A stretch of 64,000 nt of DNA from an uncultured Bacillota bacterium (GTDB taxonomy: Bacteria > Bacillota > Clostridia > Peptostreptococcales > Anaerovoracaceae). The position numbers were made by a program, and so were the translations under genes. The stretch lies in NCBI GenBank assembly GCA_927441425.1, contig CAKMKG010000005.1, forward strand, positions 1 to 64,000, read 5' to 3'. Position 1 is the stretch's first letter; every line of letters starts with the position of its first letter. A model generated the notes under the pieces. It was not told the origin of the DNA. It saw only the letters and a program-made list of their open reading frames with translations, and did no database searches. Shown one piece after another: positions 44,478 through 53,356 of the stretch.

Positions 44478-45746
44478 TTAGTACATATCTACTGTTGGTT
44501 CTCTCCTGATATCAGCCCCGATCTTTCTTAAGGCCAACTCAAATTTATCATATCCTCTATCGATATGGCAAATGTTTTCTACAATCGTTTCTCCTTCTGC
44601 ACCCAACCCTGCGATTACAAGGGATGCTCCTCCCCTTAAATCCCTAGAGATTACCCTGGCACCTGCCAGATTCTTCACACCGGATACTACTGCTGTTCTT
44701 CCATCCACCTTGATCCTAGCTCCCATTTTTCGAAGTTCCTCAATATGCTTGAATCGGCTTTCGAAAATAGTCTCTGTTATGATGCTGGTACCCTGCGCCA
44801 TGGTCATTAAGGTTAAAAATTGAGATTGCATATCAGTAGGGAACCCTGGATATGGTTGGGTTTTGATCGTTTCAACCGCCTTCAATCTGGCCGGGGAAAA
44901 CAGTACAACGTAGTCTTTTCCTTCACGGATCCTGCAACCTGCTTCTTTCAGCTTTGACAAAGTCATACTCATATGTTCCGGTATGGCATTTCTCAGGACA
45001 ACATTTCCTCCTGTGATGGCCACTGCCGTTAAAACGGTGCCTCCCTCAATTCTATCAGGAATTACCCTATGTTCCACCTGGTTGTATGATTTTTTGCCAC
45101 GTATAAAAATTTCACCGGTTCCGGCACCTCTGATCTCTGCTCCGCAAGCATTTAGAAAATTCTGGAGGTCGATGATTTCCGGTTCCTTAGCAGGATTAAT
45201 AATTGTCGTTTCGCCTTCCGCCGCAGTCGCAGCTAGCATCACATTTTCCGTTGCCCCAACACTTGGAAAATCAAGAAGGATCCTGTTTCCTACCAGCCGG
45301 TCAGCCGTACACTCCAGAAATCCATGGGCTTCCTTGATGGTCACACCCAACTTTTTCAGGGCGGATAAATGAATATCGATTGGTCGAAGCCCAATTTCAC
45401 AGCCGCCTGGATAGCTCAAGGTGACTTTTCCGCATCTGGCAATCATAGGCCCCATCAAAAAAACCGAGGAGCGCATCTCTCTCATCAGATGTTCCGGTAT
45501 GGTGTAAGAATGAATCGGTGCCGAATCAATGATTACCCCATCCTCTTCCTTCGTAATTTTACATCCAAGCTCAGTCAAGATCGTAAACATGGTCTGAACA
45601 TCAGATAGTTCTGGACAGCTTTCTATTTTGCTTTCGTTCCCTGTGACGATGGTTGCGGCAAGAATTGGAAGCACTGCATTTTTTGCTCCCGCAAGCTTAT
45701 ACTCACCGGTCAGCTTTGTACCACCGTTGATACGAAATTGTTCCAC
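44478..45746 (-). CDS. murA: UDP-N-acetylglucosamine 1-carboxyvinyltransferase
   Basis: A 422-residue enzyme for the first committed step of peptidoglycan synthesis (enolpyruvyl transfer from PEP). Visible are the N-terminal INGGTKLTGEYKLAGAKNAVLPILAATI with the UDP-GlcNAc-binding KN pair, the active-site loop SYPGGCEIGLRPID (Cys is the fosfomycin target), VMLAATAAEGETTI, YPGFPTDMQSQF and SRDLRGGASLVIAGL. Fosfomycin resistance through a Cys-to-Asp change is not indicated. I place the start at GTG 45746 (VEQFRING) with GGAGGT 9 nt upstream; the open extension of nine codons is not family-like. Confidence 0.95.
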   Translation of the reverse strand: MEQFRINGGTKLTGEYKLAGAKNAVLPILAATIVTGNESKIESCPELSDVQTMFTILTELGCKITKEEDGVIIDSAPIHSYTIPEHLMREMRSSVFLMGPMIARCGKVTLSYPGGCEIGLRPIDIHLSALKKLGVTIKEAHGFLECTADRLVGNRILLDFPSVGATENVMLAATAAEGETTIINPAKEPEIIDLQNFLNACGAEIRGAGTGEIFIRGKKSYNQVEHRVIPDRIEGGTVLTAVAITGGNVVLRNAIPEHMSMTLSKLKEAGCRIREGKDYVVLFSPARLKAVETIKTQPYPGFPTDMQSQFLTLMTMAQGTSIITETIFESRFKHIEELRKMGARIKVDGRTAVVSGVKNLAGARVISRDLRGGASLVIAGLGAEGETIVENICHIDRGYDKFELALRKIGADIRREPTVDMY

Positions 45747-45882
45747 AAGAATTACACCTCCGCAGAATGACACTCTAATTTATAATATGAAGTTCTGCGA
45801 AAGGTGTTACATTTACTATTTCGTCTAATCTATGAAACAAAATGGTGTCGTTCTTGGGCTGTGACAATAAAGCATCCTCCGC

Positions 45883-46977
45883 TTAAAGGTCTAGGTGATC
45901 ATAAATCACATCGACTGCATCGACCCTGCCAACCTTTGCACTGGCTGCGGACATAATGTTTAAGGCTTCCTTGTTGTTTTTCAGCCGAAGAATGGTTCCA
46001 AGAAGCTTTTCGTCGGAGAGATCCTTCTCCTCTAAAATGATTGCTCCGCCTTTGTCGGCCACAACCTTTGCATTAAAAAACTGGTGGTTTCCGGTTACAT
46101 TGGGAGAAGGAATAAGAATCGCCGCCTTTCCACAGGCAGTAATCTCGGAAACCGTAAGGGCACCCGCTCTGCTAATCACCAGGTCTGCGGCGGATAGGTA
46201 TTCATGCATATTGTCTGCATATTCCAATATATTTATGTTATCATTCAGGCTGATTTCTCGTTCTTTCAGCGTATCTACGACCTTCTTGTAATAGTTTTTC
46301 CCTGTAATAAAAACCAGTCTGGTGTCCGTCATGGGATTGACGGCTTCGATGACATGGATCATGGTATTGTTGATCTTTCCGGCTCCAAGGCTGCCTCCAA
46401 AGCATAGGATCACAAATTCATTGGCTTTGATCGACATCTTGTCCCTGCTATGATTCATGCCACAAAGCAGAAAGCTTTTCCGGATGGGATTCCCGGTTAC
46501 CACCAGCTTGCTTTGATTCTTGAAAAACCTATTTGATTCTGGAAAACTGATGAATACTTTATCCACATATTTCTCAAGGAGCTTGTTGGTTACTCCCGGG
46601 AGCGCGTTCTGCTCATGAATATAGGTTTTAATCCCTCTCTTATGGGCAGCCCTTACCACCGGGCCACAGACGTAACCCCCAGTACCAATGACCAGATCAG
46701 GCCGAAATTCCTTCATGATTCTGTTTGCCTCCCGGTTTCCCTTTGCTAAGTCTACCGCCGTCCTTAGATTTTTCCACAACTGTTTACGATGGAACCCGGT
46801 TACGGTAATAAAACGAATCTCATAACCATTTTTCGGTACGAGATCCTTCTCCATGCCTTTTTCTGTTCCAACAAATAAGATTTCTGCCTCCGGATGCTTT
46901 CTTTTAATCTTATCTGCGATGGCGATGGCTGGGTAGATGTGTCCTCCGGTTCCGCCGCCTGTCATGATTACCTTCAT
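45883..46977 (-). CDS. murG: UDP-GlcNAc:lipid I transferase
   Basis: A 364-residue GT28 glycosyltransferase that turns lipid I into lipid II at the inner face of the membrane. It has the N-terminal glycine loop TGGGTGGHIYPAIAIA, RPDLVIGTGGYVCGP, IHEQNALPGVTNK, the second-domain motif CFGGSLGAGKINNT, and the UDP-GlcNAc site around LVISRAGALTVSEITACGKAAILIPSPNVTGNHQ. Full length. It follows ftsW by 19 bp. Confidence 0.96.
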   Translation of the reverse strand: MKVIMTGGGTGGHIYPAIAIADKIKRKHPEAEILFVGTEKGMEKDLVPKNGYEIRFITVTGFHRKQLWKNLRTAVDLAKGNREANRIMKEFRPDLVIGTGGYVCGPVVRAAHKRGIKTYIHEQNALPGVTNKLLEKYVDKVFISFPESNRFFKNQSKLVVTGNPIRKSFLLCGMNHSRDKMSIKANEFVILCFGGSLGAGKINNTMIHVIEAVNPMTDTRLVFITGKNYYKKVVDTLKEREISLNDNINILEYADNMHEYLSAADLVISRAGALTVSEITACGKAAILIPSPNVTGNHQFFNAKVVADKGGAIILEEKDLSDEKLLGTILRLKNNKEALNIMSAASAKVGRVDAVDVIYDHLDL

Positions 46978-46996
46978 TTTATTACCTCCATTCAGC

Positions 46997-48112
46997 TCAC
47001 CTTGCGGAGTGCCTTGAAATGTTCAATAGTATTCCCATGGAGCCCATGAACAGCATTAGCGCATTTCCGCCGTAGCTAATAAAGGGCAATGTGATTCCGG
47101 TTGGCGGCATGGATGAGGTCACCACCGCAATATTCAGAATGACCTGAATTGCAAGCATAATGGTGATTCCCGCCGCAAGCAGAGTCCCGAACATATCCGG
47201 TGCATTCAGAGAAATATGGGTACCGCGCCAGATAAGAATCATGTAGCAGGCGATGAGCACCAGACAGCCGATATAACCCAGCTCTTCTCCGATAATCGCA
47301 AAGATAAAGTCATTTTGAGGCTCCGGCAGATAAAGTGTCTTCTGTATGCTCCTGCCCAGACCCACTCCGAAAAGTCCTCCCGAACCCAAAGCAAGCAAGG
47401 ATTGTATGACTTGATATCCATCGCCCAAAGGATCCTGAAACGGATCCAAAAAGCTGGTCAGTCTTTTTAATCGATACCCATCCTCGTCCGTAAGAATCAT
47501 GTACGTGACTCCCGCTGCACCGATGCCCACGATTCCTCCTAGATAGAGGATATTCAAACCTGCCACAAACATCATTCCGATGATGATCCCGCAGATGGTT
47601 ATTGCAGTAGAAAGATTCGGCTGTAATATGATCAAGCCAAAAAAGAGTCCGCAAAGCCCCAGCAGAGGTAGGACTCCCTTGCGAAACGATCTGATTCGCT
47701 TCGGATCCTTGCTCAGATACCATGCCACAAAGATGATTGCCGCAATCTTTGCTACCTCACCGGGCATCAGGGTAAATTCTCCAACACCGATCCAGCGGGT
47801 CGCGTAATTTCTTGTTACCCCCAACGGGGTAAACAAAAGTCCCAGTAGCACGACGCTGATGGTCAAAATCGTCGGAGCTGCCTTTGCATACACCCGGTAG
47901 TCAAACATGGCGCAGAACAGCATGGCTCCCAGTCCAAGCATGGCCCATATAACATGCTTTTTTAAATAGCTGTAGGGGTCTCCCGTATCATTGATGGCAC
48001 TGTAATAGCTGGAGCTGAATACCATAATCACTCCAAAGACTACAAGTGCCAAAACAAGGATGGTTAATACGAAATCCCCCGATTTTATTCGGGTCTTTTT
48101 ATTACGAGCCAT
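46997..48112 (-). CDS. ftsW: SEDS-family peptidoglycan polymerase FtsW/SpoVE
   Basis: A 371-residue polytopic protein of the SEDS family, glycosyltransferase partner of a class B PBP. About ten membrane helices can be outlined. Conserved motifs: TRWIGVGEFTLMPGEVAKIAAIIF, QPNLSTAITI, LGSGGLFGVGLGRSIQKTLYLPEPQNDFIFAIIGEELG with the catalytic-type acidic residues in the large loop, and GITLPFISYGGNALM near the C-terminus. Sporulating species may have several SEDS proteins; the dcw location and neighbours favour FtsW, but SpoVE cannot be excluded. Confidence 0.9.
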   Translation of the reverse strand: MARNKKTRIKSGDFVLTILVLALVVFGVIMVFSSSYYSAINDTGDPYSYLKKHVIWAMLGLGAMLFCAMFDYRVYAKAAPTILTISVVLLGLLFTPLGVTRNYATRWIGVGEFTLMPGEVAKIAAIIFVAWYLSKDPKRIRSFRKGVLPLLGLCGLFFGLIILQPNLSTAITICGIIIGMMFVAGLNILYLGGIVGIGAAGVTYMILTDEDGYRLKRLTSFLDPFQDPLGDGYQVIQSLLALGSGGLFGVGLGRSIQKTLYLPEPQNDFIFAIIGEELGYIGCLVLIACYMILIWRGTHISLNAPDMFGTLLAAGITIMLAIQVILNIAVVTSSMPPTGITLPFISYGGNALMLFMGSMGILLNISRHSAR

Positions 48113-48145
48113 TTATCTCTCCAAATCTCTTTGCTTCCCAACTTT

Positions 48146-49510
48146 TTATTTTTCCAGGTCTCTGACGCAGTTTTTGAAGTGCTCTCCTCTCTGCTCAAAG
48201 CAGGTATACATATCCCAGCTTGCGCAAGCAGGGGAAAGCAGAACCGTATCGCCGCTTGAAGCCAGTTTGTAACCCACTTTTACGCATTCGTCCATATCTT
48301 TGCAAATCGTAATATTGGTAAAGCCGAGGCTCTCGGCAGTTTCTTTGATTTTCGGCGCCGTTTTGCCAAGCAAAATCAGCTGCTTCACTTTACCCGGAAA
48401 GGCGTTGATGAATTCCTCGTAATCAGATCCTTTATCATACCCTCCTGCGATGAGTATGATGTTTCCTTTCATCGCTTCGATGGCCTTAATGGAAGCATCA
48501 GGATTGGTGCCCTTGGAATCATTGACAAATCGGATACCATCCACCTCGCCCGAGAACTCCAGCCGATGCTCTACTCCTTCAAATTCTCTCAGGGTTTTTG
48601 CGATTACCTCCGGCGAAATTCCTGCAAAGTAAGATACAGCAGCTGCCGCTAGCGCATTTTCCAGATTGTGGGCACCGGGGATTTTCAACTCATCGATGCC
48701 GCAGATATCAATGCACTGCCCTTTCTCGTTCTGTATCACGATATCACCGTCCAGTACGAAACACCCAAGTGAAAGTACTGCTTTCCTACTGAAAGGGACT
48801 ACCCGTGCCTTACACTGCTTAACAAGCTTCCAGGATTCTTCATCGTCGTAATTTGCAACAAAATATTGGTTTTCATCCTGGTTCTTGAAGATCATCGCCT
48901 TTGCCTGTGCGTAGTTCTCTAAGGTTTTATGCCGGTCCATATGATCCGGCGTAATATTCAGCAGCGCGGACACCTCGGGTTTGAACTGTTGTGTGGTCTC
49001 CAGCTGGAAGCTGCTTGTTTCCGTTACAAGCCAGTCATCCTCTGTTGTGCAAAGCGCCTTGGAAATAACAGCAACGCCCACATTTCCCACAACGTAGGTC
49101 TTTCTTCCTGAATTCTTAAATATTTCTCCCACAAGGGTTGTTGTCGTGGTTTTTCCATTGGTACCGGTGATGGCAACATACTTCCCCTTGCCTACCCGGT
49201 AAGCGATTTCAAGCTCACCGATGACCTCTGCACCGGCATCCTTTGCCTTCTGTACAAACCCGGTGTCCAACGGCACTCCGGGACTGATGACGACCATATC
49301 CAATTCATTTGTATTATCCGGTTCTTCCCCGAAATAACAGGTTACATTCTTATTTCTCAGGAATTGGATTAATTGCATATCAATTTGATCTTCTTCTTTC
49401 CGGTCATATACCGATACGGCAGCTCCCAGCTTCAAAAGGGCCTGCGTTGCAGCAATTCCTGATTTTCCCATGCCTACAACGAGAATTCTTTTCGTTTCCA
49501 ACTGATTCAC
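48146..49510 (-). CDS. murD: UDP-N-acetylmuramoylalanine-D-glutamate ligase
   Basis: A 454-residue Mur ligase that adds D-Glu. N-terminal domain: KRILVVGMGKSGIAATQALLKLGA. ATP loop: AITGTNGKTTTTTLVGEIFK. Central motifs: SSFQLETTQQFKPEVSALLNITPDHMDRH (HMDRH is diagnostic), and FNDSKGTNPDASIKAIE. C-terminal: LLSPACASWDMYTCFEQRGEHFKN. Start at GTG 49510 (VNQLETKR) with AAGGGA upstream; the frame is open for 24 more codons that overlap mraY and are unlikely to be used. It follows mraY by 23 bp. Confidence 0.95.
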   Translation of the reverse strand: MNQLETKRILVVGMGKSGIAATQALLKLGAAVSVYDRKEEDQIDMQLIQFLRNKNVTCYFGEEPDNTNELDMVVISPGVPLDTGFVQKAKDAGAEVIGELEIAYRVGKGKYVAITGTNGKTTTTTLVGEIFKNSGRKTYVVGNVGVAVISKALCTTEDDWLVTETSSFQLETTQQFKPEVSALLNITPDHMDRHKTLENYAQAKAMIFKNQDENQYFVANYDDEESWKLVKQCKARVVPFSRKAVLSLGCFVLDGDIVIQNEKGQCIDICGIDELKIPGAHNLENALAAAAVSYFAGISPEVIAKTLREFEGVEHRLEFSGEVDGIRFVNDSKGTNPDASIKAIEAMKGNIILIAGGYDKGSDYEEFINAFPGKVKQLILLGKTAPKIKETAESLGFTNITICKDMDECVKVGYKLASSGDTVLLSPACASWDMYTCFEQRGEHFKNCVRDLEK

Positions 49511-49533
49511 GTTATCCCTTCTTTCTTTCGTGT

Positions 49534-50490
49534 TTAAACGATCAATAGGCTGATTGCACATAAGACAAAAGTAGTCGTCCAAAATACCGCAACCACCTTT
49601 GTCTCTTTCCAGCCGCTTAGCTCGAAATGATGATGAAGCGGAGCCATCTTAAATATTCTTTTCTTTCTTAATTTATAGCTTGCTACCTGTAAAATTACAG
49701 ACACCGTCTCAGCGACATATACACCACCTGCGATGGGTATCACAAGCTCGATATTCATCATGATTGCTGCTGCAGCGATACCACCGCCCAGCGCCAGAGA
49801 TCCGGTATCTCCCATAAAGACTTTTGCAGGATGTTTGTTGAACATCAAAAATCCAAAACAGGCGCCGGCCATTGCCGCGCAGAAAACAGATGCTGTTGTA
49901 AAACCGTAGGTTGTTCCTACAATTGCCAGAAATAGGGCAACGATCAAGGTAACGCCCGAAGCCAGACCGTCTAGCCCGTCGGTGAGGTTGACGCTGTTTA
50001 CCATGGCTACAACGACGAAAGCAATAAAAGGAATGTACCAGATTCCGAAATCCCAATATTCATTTACAAATGGAATAAATACCGTCGTCCCATAGATAGA
50101 AACCTTGGATTGATAAAACGCCAGCCCTACTGCGATGAGGATTTGCAGCGCAAGTTTCTGAATCGCTGTCAATCCCAGATTTCGTTTCATAGAGACCTTT
50201 ACAAAATCATCCAAAAAACCCAGAATACCGAATGCCACGAATGCAGCGATGATAATCAGCATATCCGTCGTGGTCTTTCCTGCTGTTAGAGAGGTAATCA
50301 GAACTGCTCCAATGATCACCAGCCCTCCCATAGTCGGGGTGCCCGATTTTATCATATGAGATTGTGGTCCGTCTTCTCGAATGCTCTGCCCTGCTTTGAT
50401 CCTCTTTAAAACTGGAATCATCAAAGGTATTCCTATGACTGTTATTACAAATGCAATTGCGGTCGTTATTCCAATTTGTAAGTACTCCAT
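49534..50490 (-). CDS. mraY: Phospho-N-acetylmuramoyl-pentapeptide transferase
   Basis: A 318-residue polytopic membrane enzyme making lipid I. Conserved motifs: GTPTMGGLVIIGA, the catalytic Asp-rich GFLDDFVKVSMKRNLGLTA, NSVNLTDGLDGLASG, FNKHPAKVFMGDTGSLALGG, and HHHFELSGWKETKVV at the end, all in the expected cytoplasmic loops. About ten transmembrane helices. It lies 2 bp after murF. Confidence 0.96.
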   Translation of the reverse strand: MEYLQIGITTAIAFVITVIGIPLMIPVLKRIKAGQSIREDGPQSHMIKSGTPTMGGLVIIGAVLITSLTAGKTTTDMLIIIAAFVAFGILGFLDDFVKVSMKRNLGLTAIQKLALQILIAVGLAFYQSKVSIYGTTVFIPFVNEYWDFGIWYIPFIAFVVVAMVNSVNLTDGLDGLASGVTLIVALFLAIVGTTYGFTTASVFCAAMAGACFGFLMFNKHPAKVFMGDTGSLALGGGIAAAAIMMNIELVIPIAGGVYVAETVSVILQVASYKLRKKRIFKMAPLHHHFELSGWKETKVVAVFWTTTFVLCAISLLIV

Positions 50491-50492
50491 AC

Positions 50493-51878
50493 TTAATTCT
50501 CCATTATTCTCTTTACAACCTGATCCATTGCCATCCCTCGTGAACCCTTCAGTAGGATGACATCGCCAGATGATATCATACTACCAATGTCGCTCATCAG
50601 CAACTCCTTTGTTTCATAATAATGGACTTTGTTCTCACCAAGTATTTCCTTCGCGCCCTCTGCAATCTGTTTCGCCTGCAGACCCACCGCGATTAGAATA
50701 TCAACGCAGCTTTCTCCGGCGTATCTCCCGACTTCTCCGTGAAGGGCCTCAGAATTTTCTCCGAGTTCAAACATATCTGCAAGAATTGCAATCTTTCGAA
50801 AACCCTTTGTAGCAGAAAGAACATCGATAGCAGCCTTCATAGAATCGGGACTTGCATTATAGGTATCATCGATGATTTTCATCCCATTCTTCCCTTTTAT
50901 ATTGAGTCTTTTCTCTGTGATTTCCAATTTAAGAAGACCTTTCGCCGCTTCTGTCATAGTGATCCCGCAGGATACTGCAGCGGCTACTGCAAGGGCTCCG
51001 TTATATGCGTTATGACGTCCCGGTACGTTCAGACGAAAGGTTTGCATTTCTTGTTTATGCTCGATGGTAAATTCGATTCCTTCTTCTCCAAAATCTACAA
51101 TACCGGAAAGAATAAAATTGCTTCTTCCCGTTTCTCCCGTTGTAATCACTTGATAATTCCCTTGAACATCTTTTCTCGAAAGGAAATCTTGATCCTCGTT
51201 AACAATGAGAATCCCCTCCGGGGTGAAGAAATTTGTGATTTCCAGTTTTGCTTTTAGAATATTCTCCCTGCTTCCAAGATTTTCAATATGAGACATCCCT
51301 ATGTTAGTAATAATTCCGATATCGGGCCGGACCAGCTCTGCCAGCAAATTGATTTCGCCCAACTCGCTCATGCCCATTTCAAATATGGCTGCCTCCGTAT
51401 TCTCAGGCAAGGAAAGCACGGTTAGGGGCAAACCGATATGATTGTTGAGATTTCCCAAATTCCTGGCTGTCCTGTATTTTTCAGAGAAAATCCAATACAG
51501 CATTTCCTTTGTACTTGTTTTACCGGTACTGCCCGTTACGCCAATTTTACGAATGGAAAATAGAGATAAATAATACGCTGCGAGATCTTGCAACGCTTTG
51601 GTGGTATCGTCAACCAAGATCAGATTCAAGGAACTTCCCTGATCCATCAGCTTTTCATCCGGATTTTTAGAGAGGATTACAGTTCTGCATCCGCGCTCTA
51701 AAGCCTGGGGAATAAAATCATGAGCATCATGCAGTTCCCCGATGAGTGGGAAGAATACTTCTCCTTCCAAGACCTTTCTTGAGTCTGTCGAAACCCCAAT
51801 CATTTCATCCTTTGGATCTCCCAGCAGCAATTCCCCTTTTACTGCCTTGGTTACCTGTTCTATTGTTAACCTTTTCAT
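50493..51878 (-). CDS. murF: UDP-N-acetylmuramoyl-tripeptide-D-Ala-D-Ala ligase
   Basis: A 461-residue Mur ligase completing the pentapeptide. Motifs: GEVFFPLIGELHDAHDFI, ATP loop GVTGSTGKTSTKEMLYWIF, NLNNHIGLPLTVL, EMGMSELGEINLL, and IIDDTYNASPDSMKAAIDVL. I prefer the start at 51878 (MKRLTIEQ) with GGTG six bases upstream; four extra codons (51890) are possible and overlap the end of murE. Translation coupling with murE is probable either way. Confidence 0.94.
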   Translation of the reverse strand: MKRLTIEQVTKAVKGELLLGDPKDEMIGVSTDSRKVLEGEVFFPLIGELHDAHDFIPQALERGCRTVILSKNPDEKLMDQGSSLNLILVDDTTKALQDLAAYYLSLFSIRKIGVTGSTGKTSTKEMLYWIFSEKYRTARNLGNLNNHIGLPLTVLSLPENTEAAIFEMGMSELGEINLLAELVRPDIGIITNIGMSHIENLGSRENILKAKLEITNFFTPEGILIVNEDQDFLSRKDVQGNYQVITTGETGRSNFILSGIVDFGEEGIEFTIEHKQEMQTFRLNVPGRHNAYNGALAVAAAVSCGITMTEAAKGLLKLEITEKRLNIKGKNGMKIIDDTYNASPDSMKAAIDVLSATKGFRKIAILADMFELGENSEALHGEVGRYAGESCVDILIAVGLQAKQIAEGAKEILGENKVHYYETKELLMSDIGSMISSGDVILLKGSRGMAMDQVVKRIMEN

Positions 51879-51879
51879 T

Positions 51880-53343
51880 TTATTCACCATTCTCTACTAT
51901 TTTTTTTACTACTTCCCTGTCATCGAAATGGATTTTTTCGGTTCCGATGATCTGGTACGTTTCATGACCCTTGCCGGCTATCATTATTATGTCTCCTTTT
52001 TTATAGATGGAAACAGCTTTTTTAATTGCTTCATATCTGTTTTCGATGATTTCATAATTACATCCTGTTTCATAGATACCCGATTCGATATCCGCAGTTA
52101 TGGTTTCCTGTCTCTCTGTCCGTGGATTGTCGCTGGTGATAATACAGAAATCGCTGTATTTCCCAGCAACGATTCCCATCTGGGATCGCTTGTTTCTATC
52201 CCGATCGCCACCGCAGCCAAAGATGCAGATGAGCCTTCCCTTTTTAAAATCAGAGGCAGTTTTCAGCACCTTTTCCAGTCCATCCGGCGTATGGGCATAA
52301 TCTACGATAGCGATGACTCCTTTGCTGTTTTCCACCAGTTCAAATCTACCCGGGACACCCGAAAGTGCCTCAAGTCCCCTTTGAACCGCCAAAAATGAAT
52401 ACCCCGCAGCCCTTGCACAGGCCACCGCTGACAGACCGTTATATATTGTAAATATACCCGGTGTATTCAATTTTAAAATTTCTATTCGCTCAACTCTTTC
52501 CGTCACTTGGATCAGCGAACCTTTTTCCGTCGTTTCCAATATTTCTGCATAATAATCAGCTTTTTTATCCTTCAAGGAGTATCCGCAGACCTCCTTGCCC
52601 TCTTGCTTCAGCTCACCATAGAGTCTCTTGCCATATTCGTCGTCTAGGTTAGCGATAGACGCACCCTTTGTGAGATAAAATAATTTCTTTTTGGCTGTTA
52701 AGTAATCCTCAACATCCTTGTGGAAGTCCATATGGTCCGCTGTCAGATTGGTAAATATGGCAGCTTCAAACACGATGTCATCGACCTTTCCAAGGGCAAG
52801 TGCATGAGAGGAAACCTCCATGACACAATGCAGAATCCCTTGCTCCTTCATTTCGGCAAACATGCTCTGCAGATCACAGGATTCCGGCGTCGTGTTCTGT
52901 GCTTCAATCTCTCTGTTGCCCACTTGATGGCTTATGGTTCCGATCATTCCACACCGACTGCCGCCGGCTTCAATAATGCTCTTCAGCATATAGGCAACGG
53001 TCGTCTTTCCGTTGGTGCCCGTGATCCCATAAAGATGAAACGGAACCTCCCTATTCTCATAAAAATTGGCCGACATTTTTGATAGTACCCTCCTGCTGTC
53101 ATTCACCTTCAAAACAGGAATTGTTTTTATATCAAGTTCTTCTTCACATACGATAACGGATGCACCGCGAAAGGCTGCATCCATTGCATAGATATGTCCG
53201 TCGGTGTGAAGCCCTTTTATACAGAAGAATACATATCCCTTTTTCACCAGTTTTGAATGATATGTAAGCCCCGTCACCTCAATATTACTGAGGTCCGCAG
53301 GGTAAGGTATCTCGGTTTCGCGTAGTAGTTTCCCAAATTTCAC
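51880..53343 (-). CDS. murE: UDP-N-acetylmuramoyl-L-alanyl-D-glutamate-2,6-diaminopimelate ligase
   Basis: A 487-residue Mur ligase adding the third amino acid. ATP loop: GITGTNGKTTVAYMLKSII. Central: TPESCDLQSMF, VMEVSSHALALGKVDDIVFEAAIFTNLTADHMDFH. The substrate-specificity motif reads TSDNPRTE; DNPR is the signature of meso-diaminopimelate enzymes, in contrast with DNPA/DDPN-type variants for lysine. So the peptidoglycan of this organism should be DAP-type. It follows the PBP gene by 13 bp. Confidence 0.95.
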   Translation of the reverse strand: MKFGKLLRETEIPYPADLSNIEVTGLTYHSKLVKKGYVFFCIKGLHTDGHIYAMDAAFRGASVIVCEEELDIKTIPVLKVNDSRRVLSKMSANFYENREVPFHLYGITGTNGKTTVAYMLKSIIEAGGSRCGMIGTISHQVGNREIEAQNTTPESCDLQSMFAEMKEQGILHCVMEVSSHALALGKVDDIVFEAAIFTNLTADHMDFHKDVEDYLTAKKKLFYLTKGASIANLDDEYGKRLYGELKQEGKEVCGYSLKDKKADYYAEILETTEKGSLIQVTERVERIEILKLNTPGIFTIYNGLSAVACARAAGYSFLAVQRGLEALSGVPGRFELVENSKGVIAIVDYAHTPDGLEKVLKTASDFKKGRLICIFGCGGDRDRNKRSQMGIVAGKYSDFCIITSDNPRTERQETITADIESGIYETGCNYEIIENRYEAIKKAVSIYKKGDIIMIAGKGHETYQIIGTEKIHFDDREVVKKIVENGE

Positions 53344-53356
53344 CTAGCACCCTCCT